A stretch of 64,000 nucleotides of DNA, from IMG/VR virus record IMGVR_UViG_3300034061_005227, positions 34,378 through 98,377 of that record; one strand, written 5' to 3'. The position numbers were made by a program, and so were the translations under genes. The first letter of the stretch is position 1. Every line of letters starts with the position of its first letter. The DNA comes from a virus. Positions 26,073-34,243 of this stretch are shown here, piece after piece. The notes under the pieces were generated by a model. That model had not been told where the DNA came from. It ran no database searches and saw nothing but the letters and a program-made list of their open reading frames with translations.

Positions 26073-26099
26073 CCCCATTCATTATAGAGTGGGGTTTTA
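26073..26099 (+). terminator. Intrinsic terminator
   Basis: 8-bp stem CCCCATTC/GAGTGGGG (one GT pair) followed by TTTTAT. Confidence 0.75.
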
Positions 26100-26101
26100 T
26101 A

Positions 26102-26143
26102 TTTTCTCGTTTCACTCGTATTCAAATCCCCAGCCCCTTTTTA
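26102..26143. repeat. Intergenic repeat module, copy 2
   Basis: CTCGTTTCACTCGTATTCAA then ATCCCCAGCCCC and T run, directly before a late-type box. Confidence 0.6.
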
Positions 26144-26150
26144 ATTTTGT

Positions 26151-26159
26151 ATATTTATA
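26151..26159 (+). promoter_or_regulatory. Late-type box ATATTTATA
   Basis: 13 bases before the ATG at 26173. Confidence 0.6.
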
Positions 26160-26172
26160 TTAAAATTGATTT

Positions 26173-26607
26173 ATGAAAAGAATTATAAGATTAACAGAGG
26201 GTGAATTAATTAAATTGGTAAATAGAATAATTTCTGAGCAGAATGTTGATTTGTATATTGACCAAGCTCCTCCTGGTGTTCCCACCTTTCAAGGTAAGAT
26301 TGATATGGAAAAGATTGGTAAGGAATTGGGGATGGTTTTTGTCAACAATCAATTATATTATAAGGGTAAGAATGGTGGGGAATTAGAGTTGAAGGTTGGA
26401 CCTAAGATTGTTGATGATGAGAGTACATATCGTTTGTTTGTTACTAGTCCCACATCTAATGTTGAACTGTCAAAGAAATTAATTAATGGAGTGGGTACGA
26501 CAATGAATATGGAGAATGGGAAGACATTGGTATGGCAGGGTTATTTTAAGATGCCTGATTTTGATAAATTGAAGATGGAGATTAAATCGATAATGGGGTT
26601 ATTATAA
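26173..26607 (+). CDS. Family A leader protein, 144 aa
   Basis: Leader MKRIIRLTEGELIKLVNRII then SEQ, followed by a ~120-residue body with DMEKIGKELG, paired strands and a KMPDFDKLKMEIKSI tail. No family recognised. Own late-type promoter directly after repeat copy 2. Confidence 0.65.
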   Translation: MKRIIRLTEGELIKLVNRIISEQNVDLYIDQAPPGVPTFQGKIDMEKIGKELGMVFVNNQLYYKGKNGGELELKVGPKIVDDESTYRLFVTSPTSNVELSKKLINGVGTTMNMENGKTLVWQGYFKMPDFDKLKMEIKSIMGLL

Positions 26608-26612
26608 TATAA

Positions 26613-26655
26613 TTTTTCTCCCTTCGGTCGTATTCAATCCCCAACCCCTTTTTTG
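26613..26655. repeat. Intergenic repeat module, copy 3
   Basis: Diverged copy (CTCCCTTCGGTCGTATTCAA then TCCCCAACCCC, T run), again directly before a late-type box. Confidence 0.55.
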
Positions 26656-26664
26656 AAATAAAAT

Positions 26665-26673
26665 ATATTTATA
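26665..26673 (+). promoter_or_regulatory. Late-type box ATATTTATA
   Basis: 11 bases before the ATG at 26685. Confidence 0.6.
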
Positions 26674-26684
26674 AATAAAAAATT

Positions 26685-27221
26685 ATGAAACATTTATTAA
26701 ACGATTTATCTGGTGAAGAAAAAAATAGAATCTTGGAACAATATAATAATTCCTTGATTGTTGAAACACAAAAATTCAATAAATTATTGAAATCAAGTTT
26801 GGGAAATGTAAAACCATTAATGGAAATGGATGGTGATGATGAATTTGAAATGACAAATGATGATGAATCAAGTGAATATCCTACCTATGAACAATTTAAG
26901 GATGAAATTGATGATTTCTTTTCTAACTATGGTGATTATATAAATCCTGAAAGATTAAAGCAAGAGGTTGATATGTTATTGGGTTTTATGAATGATGACT
27001 TTGAATATATTGGTGAGGGAAATGAGGAAAGGGTGGATGATGATGTTTCATATGAAAAAAAGGGTTCTCCATTGGTAACCATAACTGTGGATGGTGGTGA
27101 TTTAATCAAGGCATATCTTGATAATGATTATAGATATGACTATGGTGTTAATTCTGTGGAATTGGGGGGTAGATTTTTCTTTGATGAGAATGTATATAAT
27201 GACTTTATAAATAAAAACTAA
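26685..27221 (+). CDS. Family E-like leader protein, acidic, 178 aa
   Basis: Leader variant LSGEEKNRILEQYNNSLIVE with an IVE site, then a strongly acidic body (MDGDDEFEMTNDDESSEYP). A second protein of exactly the same length and similar design is at 57051. Acidic tagged proteins could be DNA mimics or packaged counter-charge; neither can be shown here. Confidence 0.6.
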   Translation: MKHLLNDLSGEEKNRILEQYNNSLIVETQKFNKLLKSSLGNVKPLMEMDGDDEFEMTNDDESSEYPTYEQFKDEIDDFFSNYGDYINPERLKQEVDMLLGFMNDDFEYIGEGNEERVDDDVSYEKKGSPLVTITVDGGDLIKAYLDNDYRYDYGVNSVELGGRFFFDENVYNDFINKN

Positions 27222-27224
27222 AAT

Positions 27225-27842
27225 ATGAAAAAAATAATTAGACTAACTGAAAGAGATTTATTAAGTTTGGTTAAACAAACAATAAATGAAATGGAAGAAA
27301 ACAAAAAAGAATTTCCAAAATCGTATAGAGAATTATATGATGATTTACCCCAAGAATTAAAAGAATTATTATTCAAACAATGGGATGCAAAACAGAATCC
27401 AAAATGGCATCCTGAGGGTAATTCATTAAAACATATTTTGGTTGTAATCAAGAGGGCGTATCATCATTATCCTGATGACCCCAATATGATAATGACCGCA
27501 TTATTTCATGATTTGGGTAAAATGGATACCTATGGAATTAATCCTAAGACAGGAGAACCTACCGCATATGGACATGAAGATAAATCAGAAAAATATGTTG
27601 AACAATTTAGAGATTGGGTTGAATCTTATGAAGGAACTGATGTTGATGAAATAAAATATTTGGTTAAAAACCATATGAAGATTAAGCCATCAACTTGGGA
27701 TGTTATGAAGGATGCAAAAAAAGAACCAATATCTTCTCATCCAGCATTTGATAAGTTGAAAGGTTTTACTGATAAGTTGGATGGTGGAGGTACAAATATA
27801 TCTGAAGCCAAGATACGAGAAATAATTAGAAGGTTGGTTTAA
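27225..27842 (+). CDS. Leader-tagged HD-domain hydrolase, 205 aa
   Basis: Family A leader (MKKIIRLTERDLLSLVKQTI, then NEME). The body has NSLKHILVVIKRAYHH, then ALFHDLGKMDTYG, GHEDKSEKYVEQF and an NHMKIKP segment: the H...HD...D pattern of HD-superfamily phosphohydrolases, in the subgroup near tRNA nucleotidyltransferase HD domains. Expected activity is metal-dependent cleavage of a nucleotide or phosphate ester. The leader suggests delivery with the genome. Follows the preceding gene by 3 bases. Confidence 0.75.
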   Translation: MKKIIRLTERDLLSLVKQTINEMEENKKEFPKSYRELYDDLPQELKELLFKQWDAKQNPKWHPEGNSLKHILVVIKRAYHHYPDDPNMIMTALFHDLGKMDTYGINPKTGEPTAYGHEDKSEKYVEQFRDWVESYEGTDVDEIKYLVKNHMKIKPSTWDVMKDAKKEPISSHPAFDKLKGFTDKLDGGGTNISEAKIREIIRRLV

Positions 27843-27847
27843 AATTT

Positions 27848-27884
27848 AATAATCCCCACTCTTACATAGGTGGGGATTATTATT
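27848..27884. terminator. Strong intrinsic terminator
   Basis: Perfect 12-bp stem AATAATCCCCAC/GTGGGGATTATT with a 10-nt loop. Confidence 0.9.
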
Positions 27885-27892
27885 TGACTGAT

Positions 27893-27901
27893 ATATTTAT
27901 A
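27893..27901 (+). promoter_or_regulatory. Late-type box ATATTTATA
   Basis: 11 bases before the ATG at 27913. Confidence 0.6.
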
Positions 27902-27912
27902 AATAAAAATTT

Positions 27913-28983
27913 ATGAAAGTTAGAATTACGGAGGAGGAAAAGGTTTTAATCAAATTATTGTATGGTATTTTGAGTGAACAAGAATCAAAACCTGAAATTA
28001 AAAAATCATCAGAGAGACAAAAACAATTTTGTCCTTATATTAATAAGGACTCTAAACAAATTGTTGATATTGAAAATATTTACGATTTTTACAAAAAACA
28101 ACTTAATTTACCATCGATTACAGTTGATACAACTATTTGGAATTATATTAATAATTTAATAAATAAAAGAGCTGAAATGTATTATAAAACAATAAAGAAT
28201 GATAGAATTTCTTGTGAAATTGCTTTGAATTGTATTAGACCATTGATGAGAACTTATAATTTGATTGTAGTTGACACTTTAAATCAATTGATATATCTGT
28301 TTGACCCGAATGGTAATTTTATTGCGAAAGATGTAATTATTTCAGGAAAAAACAAACAACCCACTAACCCTACGGATATAGCAAATGCTATGTTATCTTG
28401 GGATGAGTCAGCTATCAAAGCGGGTTTTAAATGGATTAATGGTAAGGGATATGTTGACCAAACAAGTCAGAATAGAAAATACAATCATGATTATGTGTAT
28501 GATTGGATAGATAGAAATAACAAGAGGTTTACCTCTCCTGGTGTTTATGATATGGGTACGATTACGAGTGACGCATCGTATGCGGGAAAGATAAATAATA
28601 TAAAACATTTGGTTCAAAATAACAAACAATACACACAAGCAATTCATGGTTATTACCTAGAACAACCACGAACATTAGTATTACAAAAGGCAAAAAAGTT
28701 TTTGGGAGATGTTAAAAACCCTGAGGCAAAAAAGGAATTTATAAATGCGGTATCCACTGGTGGTTTAAATTTAGATTTATCATATGGTTGCATAAATTTA
28801 ACAACAGAATTTTTGAATATTTTACAAAAATATTGGGATAAAGCTAAAGTTTTTGTATTATCAGAATCCAATGAGAACTATTTGGTTGATAATTCTAAAA
28901 ATTATTTCGATAAAATGTTAAATAGTGAGGTATGCCCATCTCCTCAATCACTTGGGGCTCAAGGTACTAGTAATTTTGTGTAA
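27913..28983 (+). CDS. Leader-tagged L,D-transpeptidase-like protein, 356 aa
   Basis: Family E leader (MKVRITEEEKVLIKLLYGIL, then SEQ). The body contains a YkuD-like N-terminal strand set (YNLIVVDTLNQLIYLF, VIISGK), then QAIHGYY and the catalytic-type SYGCINLT near residue ~298: the H...SxGC signature of L,D-transpeptidases. Such enzymes act on peptidoglycan peptide stems. In a tagged protein it may remodel or repair the wall at the entry site. The His and Cys are present; activity is inferred. Confidence 0.7.
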   Translation: MKVRITEEEKVLIKLLYGILSEQESKPEIKKSSERQKQFCPYINKDSKQIVDIENIYDFYKKQLNLPSITVDTTIWNYINNLINKRAEMYYKTIKNDRISCEIALNCIRPLMRTYNLIVVDTLNQLIYLFDPNGNFIAKDVIISGKNKQPTNPTDIANAMLSWDESAIKAGFKWINGKGYVDQTSQNRKYNHDYVYDWIDRNNKRFTSPGVYDMGTITSDASYAGKINNIKHLVQNNKQYTQAIHGYYLEQPRTLVLQKAKKFLGDVKNPEAKKEFINAVSTGGLNLDLSYGCINLTTEFLNILQKYWDKAKVFVLSESNENYLVDNSKNYFDKMLNSEVCPSPQSLGAQGTSNFV

Positions 28984-29000
28984 TTACAATAAGAAAATCT

Positions 29001-29031
29001 TTTGTAGTTAGGTCTTTGTTTATTATCTTTG
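29001..29031 (+). promoter_or_regulatory. Host-type promoter TTTG-N19-TATCTTTG
   Basis: Exact match to the Bacteroidota -33/-7 pair with 19-base spacing; the -7 element ends 4 bases before the ATG at 29036. Confidence 0.7.
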
Positions 29032-29035
29032 TATT

Positions 29036-29686
29036 ATGAAAAATACAATTATAATACTTACAACAATTTTGGTGACATCAATATTTCTATTATCGTGTAA
29101 ACCAACAAATGAAAAGATATCTAAAAATATTAAAAAAACAGATATTAAACCAAAAATTAATATCCTACCTTTAGGTGATGTTTCACCAGAATATTTAAAC
29201 ATCATCAAAAATTCAGTTGAGTCCTTTTACAATTATAAGTGTGAAATAAAACCACGTGTTGAATTAACTGATGATTTACTTTCCAAAAGTAAAAAAAGAT
29301 ATTGTGCAAGTACAATATTAAAAAAATTTGACTCAAATCAAAATCTATTAATTATTACTGAAATTGATATTACAATGAAAAAGGGTATGATTGATGAATG
29401 GGGTATTCTTGGTTTGGGATATAGACCTGGAAACACTTGTGTTGTATCAACATTCAGAATGAAAAAAAATGTATCTAAAGAAATTATAAAAGAAAGGGTT
29501 GAAAAAGTATGTTTACATGAAATAGGTCATAATTTAGGTTTAGAACATTGTGATTTTGATAATGAATGTTTGATGAATGATGCTAAAGGGACTATCAAAC
29601 AAATAGATAAAGAAAAAAAATGGTTGTGTAAAAAGTGTTGTCAAATAATAAAAAGACCTTTTTCTTTTAAACACCAAAATAATTAA
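29036..29686 (+). CDS. Archaemetzincin-like lipoprotein, 216 aa
   Basis: Lipoprotein signal peptide with LLSC box (cysteine near residue 22). The C-terminal part has HEIGHNLGLEHC then ECLM and, after a spacer, CKKCC: the HExxHxxGxxHCx4-5CM...CxxC signature of archaemetzincins (peptidase family M54), with the usual catalytic and structural zinc ligands. A membrane-anchored metalloprotease of unknown substrate. A second one is at 62119; both have host-type promoters. Confidence 0.75.
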   Translation: MKNTIIILTTILVTSIFLLSCKPTNEKISKNIKKTDIKPKINILPLGDVSPEYLNIIKNSVESFYNYKCEIKPRVELTDDLLSKSKKRYCASTILKKFDSNQNLLIITEIDITMKKGMIDEWGILGLGYRPGNTCVVSTFRMKKNVSKEIIKERVEKVCLHEIGHNLGLEHCDFDNECLMNDAKGTIKQIDKEKKWLCKKCCQIIKRPFSFKHQNN

Positions 29687-29700
29687 ATATTATCTGATGA

Positions 29701-29740
29701 TTTCCTTGTTTCACTCGTATTGAGTCCCTAACCTTTTTTT
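29701..29740. repeat. Intergenic repeat module, copy 4
   Basis: TTGTTTCACTCGTATTGAGT then CCCTAACC and T run, directly before a late-type box. Confidence 0.5.
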
Positions 29741-29749
29741 TATAGAAGT

Positions 29750-29758
29750 ATATTTATA
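29750..29758 (+). promoter_or_regulatory. Late-type box ATATTTATA
   Basis: 10 bases before the 40-aa gene at 29769. Confidence 0.55.
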
Positions 29759-29768
29759 TTAAAAAATT

Positions 29769-29891
29769 ATGGCAAAGAATAAAAGAGTTCCAAGAAACAA
29801 AAGACAAAGTAAAAAATCATTTAAGAAAACCTTGAAAAGAATGAATGAGAATAAAGAGGTTTTGAAAAAATGTTTAACAACCCAACAATAA
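29769..29891 (+). CDS. Tiny basic protein, 40 aa
   Basis: Reading by me: ATG at 29769 after a late-type box, stop at 29889-29891 inside the left arm of a terminator. The product (MAKNKRVPRNKRQSKKSFKK...) has about 16 Lys/Arg in 40 residues, suggesting a nucleic-acid-binding protein, perhaps packaged with DNA. Promoter and terminator on each side make it more likely than chance. Confidence 0.55.
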   Translation: MAKNKRVPRNKRQSKKSFKKTLKRMNENKEVLKKCLTTQQ

Positions 29892-29908
29892 AAGTTGGGT
29901 TTTTTATT
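29879..29908 (+). terminator. Intrinsic terminator
   Basis: Perfect 8-bp stem AACCCAAC/GTTGGGTT plus T run, overlapping the stop of the 40-aa gene. Confidence 0.85.
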
Positions 29909-29912
29909 TAAG

Positions 29913-29921
29913 ATATTTATA
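29913..29921 (+). promoter_or_regulatory. Late-type box ATATTTATA
   Basis: 4 bases before the ATG at 29926, which implies a leaderless or near-leaderless transcript. Confidence 0.55.
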
Positions 29922-29925
29922 TATT

Positions 29926-30249
29926 ATGAAAGTAGAAATCACGGATAAACAATTGGAGAAATTCAAAAAACACATTCAAAATTTGATTGATGGTGAATTG
30001 GATAATTTGAGAGAAGAATCTCAGGATTGGGGATTGGGTGAGATGGATGAATTGGAGGAGTTGGAATCTGTTAAGAGAATTGAGATTGATAGAATTGTGC
30101 CATATACAGGATTAAATGTTTATCTTAATTTTTATGTTAGTGGTAATAGAGAGGATTTTGATAATATTAGAGCAACAATTCAATATTTAATTGGTACACA
30201 TTTCCCAAATATAAAATTATTTTTCAACGATATAATATATGAAGATTAG
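29926..30249 (+). CDS. Family D leader protein, 107 aa
   Basis: N-terminus MKVEITDKQLEKFKKHI is a diverged family D leader. The body is acidic with a VKRIEIDRIVPYTGLNVYLN strand pair and a C-terminal helix. First of four overlapping or adjacent family D genes (to 31428). No family recognised. Confidence 0.6.
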   Translation: MKVEITDKQLEKFKKHIQNLIDGELDNLREESQDWGLGEMDELEELESVKRIEIDRIVPYTGLNVYLNFYVSGNREDFDNIRATIQYLIGTHFPNIKLFFNDIIYED

Positions 30250-30526
30250 AATTAACGAGAATCAATTTGATAGAGTATTACAAAAGTATTTGGATAAATT
30301 ATTAAATAGATATTCAGGTAAGATATGTCGTTTTGAGGTTGATGGTTATGATGAGGATGATGTGTTTTGGATAATGGCTATAATATCTCAAGATTGGAGG
30401 GATGAAAATAATACTGATGATTTTTGGATTGATGTTGTTAGATTAAAAAAAGAAATAAAAGAGGAATTGAAAACAATATTTTCAGGTATTAATTTTCACA
30501 TCGGTTCTTATGTTGGAAATTGTTAA
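30239..30526 (+). CDS. Family D leader protein, 95 aa
   Basis: Leader MKIRINENQFDRVLQKYLDK, then beta strands (ICRFEVDGY, DDVFWIMAIIS) and a C-terminal helix with GINFHIGSYV. Similar helix-strand-strand-helix layout to its neighbours, so perhaps distant paralogues. Overlaps the preceding gene by 11 bases. Confidence 0.6.
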   Translation: MKIRINENQFDRVLQKYLDKLLNRYSGKICRFEVDGYDEDDVFWIMAIISQDWRDENNTDDFWIDVVRLKKEIKEELKTIFSGINFHIGSYVGNC

Positions 30527-30538
30527 TATATATTGTAT

Positions 30539-30982
30539 ATGAGAATTATTATTTCGGAAAGTAAGTTGGAGAAATTAAAACAAACCATATCCAAAAAGGT
30601 TATGGAAGATGGTATCTATAATACGGCCAGAATGATGGGTATGGATACAAATCAATTTATTGATAGATTTGGTTTCGAGTTGGAGGATAAAAGAATTACT
30701 GATTTAATTGATTTCTATATGGAAAATAAATTTCATAAAGTTTATGACTTCGATAAGAAAATTGGTATGTGTGACCTTTATGAAACCCCAAGTCAATTTC
30801 TTATTGTCGTAACTGAGGCAATTAATGAGTTTTGTTATAATAATTTTAATTTTACTTCTCATTATAATATTGATGAAGAAGATATGGAGTTTGAAAATAT
30901 ATTTTATCAAATGGAACATTATCTTATCAAAAATTATGGTGAATTAATTACAAATACATTTATTAAAAATTGTGGGGAATGA
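30539..30982 (+). CDS. Family D leader protein with HTH-like module, 147 aa
   Basis: ATG at 30539 (third codon of the longer frame) gives MRIIISESKLEKLKQTI, then the HTH-like module EDGIYNTARMMGMDTNQFID followed by FGFELEDKR. The C-terminal domain is acidic and unlike those of the 188/191-aa proteins, so the same module is joined to another body here. Overlaps the next start by 4 bases. Confidence 0.6.
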   Translation: MRIIISESKLEKLKQTISKKVMEDGIYNTARMMGMDTNQFIDRFGFELEDKRITDLIDFYMENKFHKVYDFDKKIGMCDLYETPSQFLIVVTEAINEFCYNNFNFTSHYNIDEEDMEFENIFYQMEHYLIKNYGELITNTFIKNCGE

Positions 30983-31428
30983 AAATTATAATAACTGAAA
31001 GTCAATTTGAAGATGCTGTAATAAGATATGTCAAGAAATCATTTAAGAATGAAATTGTTGATGTTTACTTCACAGGCAAGATGCTTGAGATTATTCTTCC
31101 TGGTGAGGAAAGTTTCAAAAGAGAAAATGCTATCAAAGTTCAATTACATAATGAATTAAAAAATATTTTCAGTAAGAGTTTCCCAATCCAAGTTCATTTT
31201 GAACAAAAGTTTTATGGTAATGTTGAATTTGATGGTGATGATGTCACATTCACAAAGGAATTAGATAATGGTGAAATGTTTGAATTGACAGGAAGTATGC
31301 AAGAATTTCACGATGGTAGAGATTATGATTATGAGTTTGAGCCATCGTATATTTCCAACGAAGATTATTACTCAGATAATTGGGATATAATTGAACAATT
31401 CATACAAAATAAATTTTATTATAGGTAA
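30979..31428 (+). CDS. Family D leader protein, 149 aa
   Basis: ATG at 30979 (ATGA overlap with the preceding stop) gives MKIIITESQFEDAVIRYVKK. It is acidic at the C-terminus, with a DVYFTGKMLEIILPG strand pair. Last of the four-gene operon and followed by a terminator. Confidence 0.6.
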   Translation: MKIIITESQFEDAVIRYVKKSFKNEIVDVYFTGKMLEIILPGEESFKRENAIKVQLHNELKNIFSKSFPIQVHFEQKFYGNVEFDGDDVTFTKELDNGEMFELTGSMQEFHDGRDYDYEFEPSYISNEDYYSDNWDIIEQFIQNKFYYR

Positions 31429-31431
31429 ATT

Positions 31432-31462
31432 AAACCCCACCTGAGTAAGAGTGGGTTTTTAA
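31432..31462 (+). terminator. Intrinsic terminator
   Basis: Stem of CCCAC/GTGGG extended by AAA/TTT with one bulged C, then a T run. Confidence 0.65.
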
Positions 31463-31506
31463 TTACAATTTTTGAAGTAATCCACAGAATTTTATTTGTT
31501 TTTTTG

Positions 31507-31525
31507 ATATTTATAGTTATATTTG
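31507..31525 (+). promoter_or_regulatory. Overlapping late-type box and TATATTTG element
   Basis: ATATTTATA at 31507-31515 and TAnnTTTG at 31518-31525, both upstream of 31555; the gene could be read by either transcription programme. Confidence 0.5.
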
Positions 31526-31554
31526 AACTATAAACGATTAAAAAAAATCTTATT

Positions 31555-31947
31555 ATGAAAAATTTAATTCTGTTGTTAGTTTTTTTACTTGGTAGTTATA
31601 TCTCTTTTGGACAATCCGAGAAAACATTAATTAGGTCTTTTAATGTAAATGTGAATGAGGTTGTATTCCCTTTGGAGTGTAAAAAATCTGTTTTAACTTG
31701 GGACAAGACATATGTTAGGGTGGAATTGATGGTTAAAACAAATCTTAGGTATGAAATTTTGGATGTTTTGGCAAAAAATGGTCGATATAATTTTGAAAGT
31801 CAGATTAATAATCAAACATTGATTATAACTTTACCAAACCTAAAGGATAAAATAAAAATTGGTGAATTGGAACTGGTTGAAAATTTTGAGATAAAGATTT
31901 GGTTACCAAATGAAACAATAGTCAAGGATGGTATATTGAATTTATAA
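31555..31947 (+). CDS. Secreted hypothetical protein, 130 aa
   Basis: Signal peptide (MKNLILLLVFLLGSYISFGQ) followed by a beta-rich domain of ~105 residues resembling repetitive-strand adhesin-like bacterial proteins, but I cannot assign a family. No leader, so probably made and exported in the infected cell and not packaged. Confidence 0.55.
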   Translation: MKNLILLLVFLLGSYISFGQSEKTLIRSFNVNVNEVVFPLECKKSVLTWDKTYVRVELMVKTNLRYEILDVLAKNGRYNFESQINNQTLIITLPNLKDKIKIGELELVENFEIKIWLPNETIVKDGILNL

Positions 31948-31972
31948 TGGGTAATTTTTTTATTTTTATGAT

Positions 31973-31981
31973 ATATTTATA
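31973..31981 (+). promoter_or_regulatory. Late-type box ATATTTATA
   Basis: 30 bases before the ATG at 32012. Confidence 0.55.
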
Positions 31982-32011
31982 GACAATAATAAAATTATAA
32001 AAAGTATAAAA

Positions 32012-32923
32012 ATGAAAAGGATTATAACTCTAACTGAATCTGATTTGACAAGATTAATAAAAAAAATAATAGACGAACAAACAACATCTTATCAAGCAGG
32101 ACAACAACAAGGTCAAAAGGCCGCTCAAGCAACAAAACAAGCTGTAGGTCAGGCGGTAACTGCGGTAAAACAAGGTGCTCAGGTAGCCGGTCAAGCTATA
32201 TCTAGTGGAGCACAACAAGTAATGAAAGCTGGTAAACAAACTATTGTGACTTTGGGTAACATTACCTTTACAATTGTAATATATGGTGCTGCAGTTATTT
32301 GGTTGATTGGTAAAGGTGTTTATAGAATAGCTAAAGCCACATCCGATGCTTTATTAAAATTATTATCATCAACAGGTAAATTAGTTATTGGGGGGGCAAC
32401 TGAATTAGGTAAGAAATCAGTAGATACTTTAAAAGCTGGTGGTATATTAATTGATAAGGGTGCTCAATATGTAGGACAACAACTTTCTAACCTTAAAGAT
32501 TCATCAGTAACCTTAGGTAAATGGATTATTGGTCAAGCAAAACAATTTGGTTCCAAGATTTATGCTGCAGTATTAAGTGGAGCATCTAAAATAGGTACAA
32601 TTGCTAATTTGGTCGGAGATTATCTTAAACAACAATGGTCAACAGTTCAAGCACAGGTTGGTAAAACTTGGGAACAAGCTAAATCTTTAGCTTCAGGTGC
32701 TTATCAGACAGCAAAAAAAACAGCCCAAAATGTTGGTTCACAAATTTCGAAAACCGCAAGTGATATTGGTAGTGGTATTTCTAAGGCTGCAGGTAATGTT
32801 ACTGGATTCTTGGGTGGTTTAATGAGTGAAATGTTTGAAAGGTATTTCAGTTTCGAAGGTGAGACAACATTAGATATACTTTTTGAAGCAAGAAGATTCA
32901 ACGGAAAATCAATACTTTTATAA
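32012..32923 (+). CDS. Leader-tagged amphipathic/membrane pilot-like protein, 303 aa
   Basis: Family A leader (MKRIITLTESDLTRLIKKII, then DEQT). The body is rich in Ala, Gly, Gln and Lys, with 11-residue-like amphipathic periodicity (AGQQQGQKAAQATKQA), one clear hydrophobic segment at about 82-100 (ITFTIVIYGAAVIWLIG), and more amphipathic repeats. The C-terminus (LDILFEARRFNGKSILL) may be a second signal. The composition recalls apolipoprotein-like or membrane-surface proteins and suggests a role at the host membrane during entry. Confidence 0.6.
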   Translation: MKRIITLTESDLTRLIKKIIDEQTTSYQAGQQQGQKAAQATKQAVGQAVTAVKQGAQVAGQAISSGAQQVMKAGKQTIVTLGNITFTIVIYGAAVIWLIGKGVYRIAKATSDALLKLLSSTGKLVIGGATELGKKSVDTLKAGGILIDKGAQYVGQQLSNLKDSSVTLGKWIIGQAKQFGSKIYAAVLSGASKIGTIANLVGDYLKQQWSTVQAQVGKTWEQAKSLASGAYQTAKKTAQNVGSQISKTASDIGSGISKAAGNVTGFLGGLMSEMFERYFSFEGETTLDILFEARRFNGKSILL

Positions 32924-32952
32924 TTATAAATTTTAAACTATTTATCAGACAC

Positions 32953-32983
32953 ATCCCCATCAATAAGGTGGGGATTTTTATTT
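32953..32983 (+). terminator. Intrinsic terminator
   Basis: Stem ATCCCCAT/GTGGGGAT followed by TTTTTATTT. Confidence 0.8.
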
Positions 32984-32986
32984 GTG

Positions 32987-32995
32987 ATATTTATT
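32987..32995 (+). promoter_or_regulatory. Late-type box ATATTTATT
   Basis: 13 bases before the lysozyme start at 33009. Confidence 0.6.
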
Positions 32996-33008
32996 GTAAA
33001 ATTCATTT

Positions 33009-33695
33009 ATGAAAATTATAATTACTGAACAACAATACGATAATATTTTACAACAAGTAAATAAAACGATTGGAAATATAACTGACCCATATAAAATGGT
33101 GGGGATTCAAAGACCTTCTCAGAAAAAAATAGAAACAACAAAAAAGGTAAAACCAAAAGGTATTGCCAATCCTGAACCACAGAAAATTAGTGGGAAACAA
33201 TTGATGGATGGTTCTGTTATGAATATAACAAATGATTACAAAAAAATAGTTAGAGAATGGGAGGGTGACGCAGCAAATAGAATTGGTGGGGTAAAACAAC
33301 CTAAGTTGGTAGGATATCTTGACTCAAGGGGAATACCAACGATTGGATATGGTCATACCGATGGTGTTAGGGTTGGTATGAAAATAACCAAAAAACAAGC
33401 TGAAGATTTTTTGGTTCAAGATTCTGGCGATGCTATTGGTTGTATCAGACGAATAATGGATGAATGGAAAAAAAATGATTTAAAAACTTATAAATTAACT
33501 CAAGGACAATTTGATGCTATGGTTTCAATGACATTCAATGCTGGATGTACAAGTATGAGAAAATCTAGATTTATACAAGAACTAAAAAAAGGTAATACAA
33601 AAAAAGCTGCTGAACTTGTGAAAACTTTTTATATTGGTACAACAGAGGGATTAGCAAATAGAAGAGAACAAGAATACAATTTATTTATATCCTAA
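33009..33695 (+). CDS. Leader-tagged phage lysozyme (GH24), 228 aa
   Basis: Family D leader (MKIIITEQQYDNILQQVN), a ~55-residue basic linker, then a T4-type lysozyme domain (about 75-228): catalytic glutamate in VREWEGD, then YLDSRGIPTIGYGHTDG with the Asp and Thr of the E-8x-D-5x-T triad arrangement (longer spacing here), and QFDAMVSMTFNAGC. Cleaves the glycan backbone of peptidoglycan. The leader sets it apart from ordinary cytoplasmic endolysins and suggests packaging for entry, though a normal endolysin role is not excluded. Confidence 0.85.
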   Translation: MKIIITEQQYDNILQQVNKTIGNITDPYKMVGIQRPSQKKIETTKKVKPKGIANPEPQKISGKQLMDGSVMNITNDYKKIVREWEGDAANRIGGVKQPKLVGYLDSRGIPTIGYGHTDGVRVGMKITKKQAEDFLVQDSGDAIGCIRRIMDEWKKNDLKTYKLTQGQFDAMVSMTFNAGCTSMRKSRFIQELKKGNTKKAAELVKTFYIGTTEGLANRREQEYNLFIS

Positions 33696-33698
33696 TAG

Positions 33699-34157
33699 AT
33701 GAAAAAGATAATTAAAAAAATATTATTGGAAGAATACAATAACTCAATTCATAACTGGGAACTTCATCATCAACTTAATAAAAATGAATTTAGAATTACA
33801 AATAAGTTAAAGTTTGTTAATGAAAACAAGGAAGAAAGATTAAAAAACTTGTTTGATTCTATGATGGAGAAGTATGAAAATCTAATTGAAGTTCAGAGGG
33901 AGTATGAAGATTTTAAGACTTATGATATATACCAAGCATATGTTTATTATGTTGACCCTGAAATAGATTGGGAAGACGATGAATATGTGTTTAAAGTATT
34001 ACCAGTAGACAATTCAGACGATTACAATTTAGAATATCATGCTTGGGAACTTAAGAATGTTTCAGGTGCTTTTGGTAAAGAACTTTTCGAAAAAATGTTG
34101 AAAGCTTGGTTTGAAAAAACTTACCAACTCCAAATCAACGCAGTTTATCCAGTTTAA
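33699..34157 (+). CDS. Family B leader protein, 152 aa
   Basis: Leader MKKIIKKILLEEYNN (LLEE) and an acidic, aromatic-rich body with EVQREYEDFKTYDIYQAYVY and two strands. Only 3 bases behind the lysozyme, so cotranscribed. No family recognised. Confidence 0.6.
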   Translation: MKKIIKKILLEEYNNSIHNWELHHQLNKNEFRITNKLKFVNENKEERLKNLFDSMMEKYENLIEVQREYEDFKTYDIYQAYVYYVDPEIDWEDDEYVFKVLPVDNSDDYNLEYHAWELKNVSGAFGKELFEKMLKAWFEKTYQLQINAVYPV

Positions 34158-34186
34158 CACTTTGTGGCTTTACTTACTTAACTATT

Positions 34187-34195
34187 ATATTTATA
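34187..34195 (+). promoter_or_regulatory. Late-type box ATATTTATA
   Basis: 48 bases before the ATG at 34244, the longest spacing seen in this set. Confidence 0.45.
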
Positions 34196-34243
34196 ATGTA
34201 ATGGGGTAAAACGAATTGTGGTTTTACAAAAACAAAAAACAAA

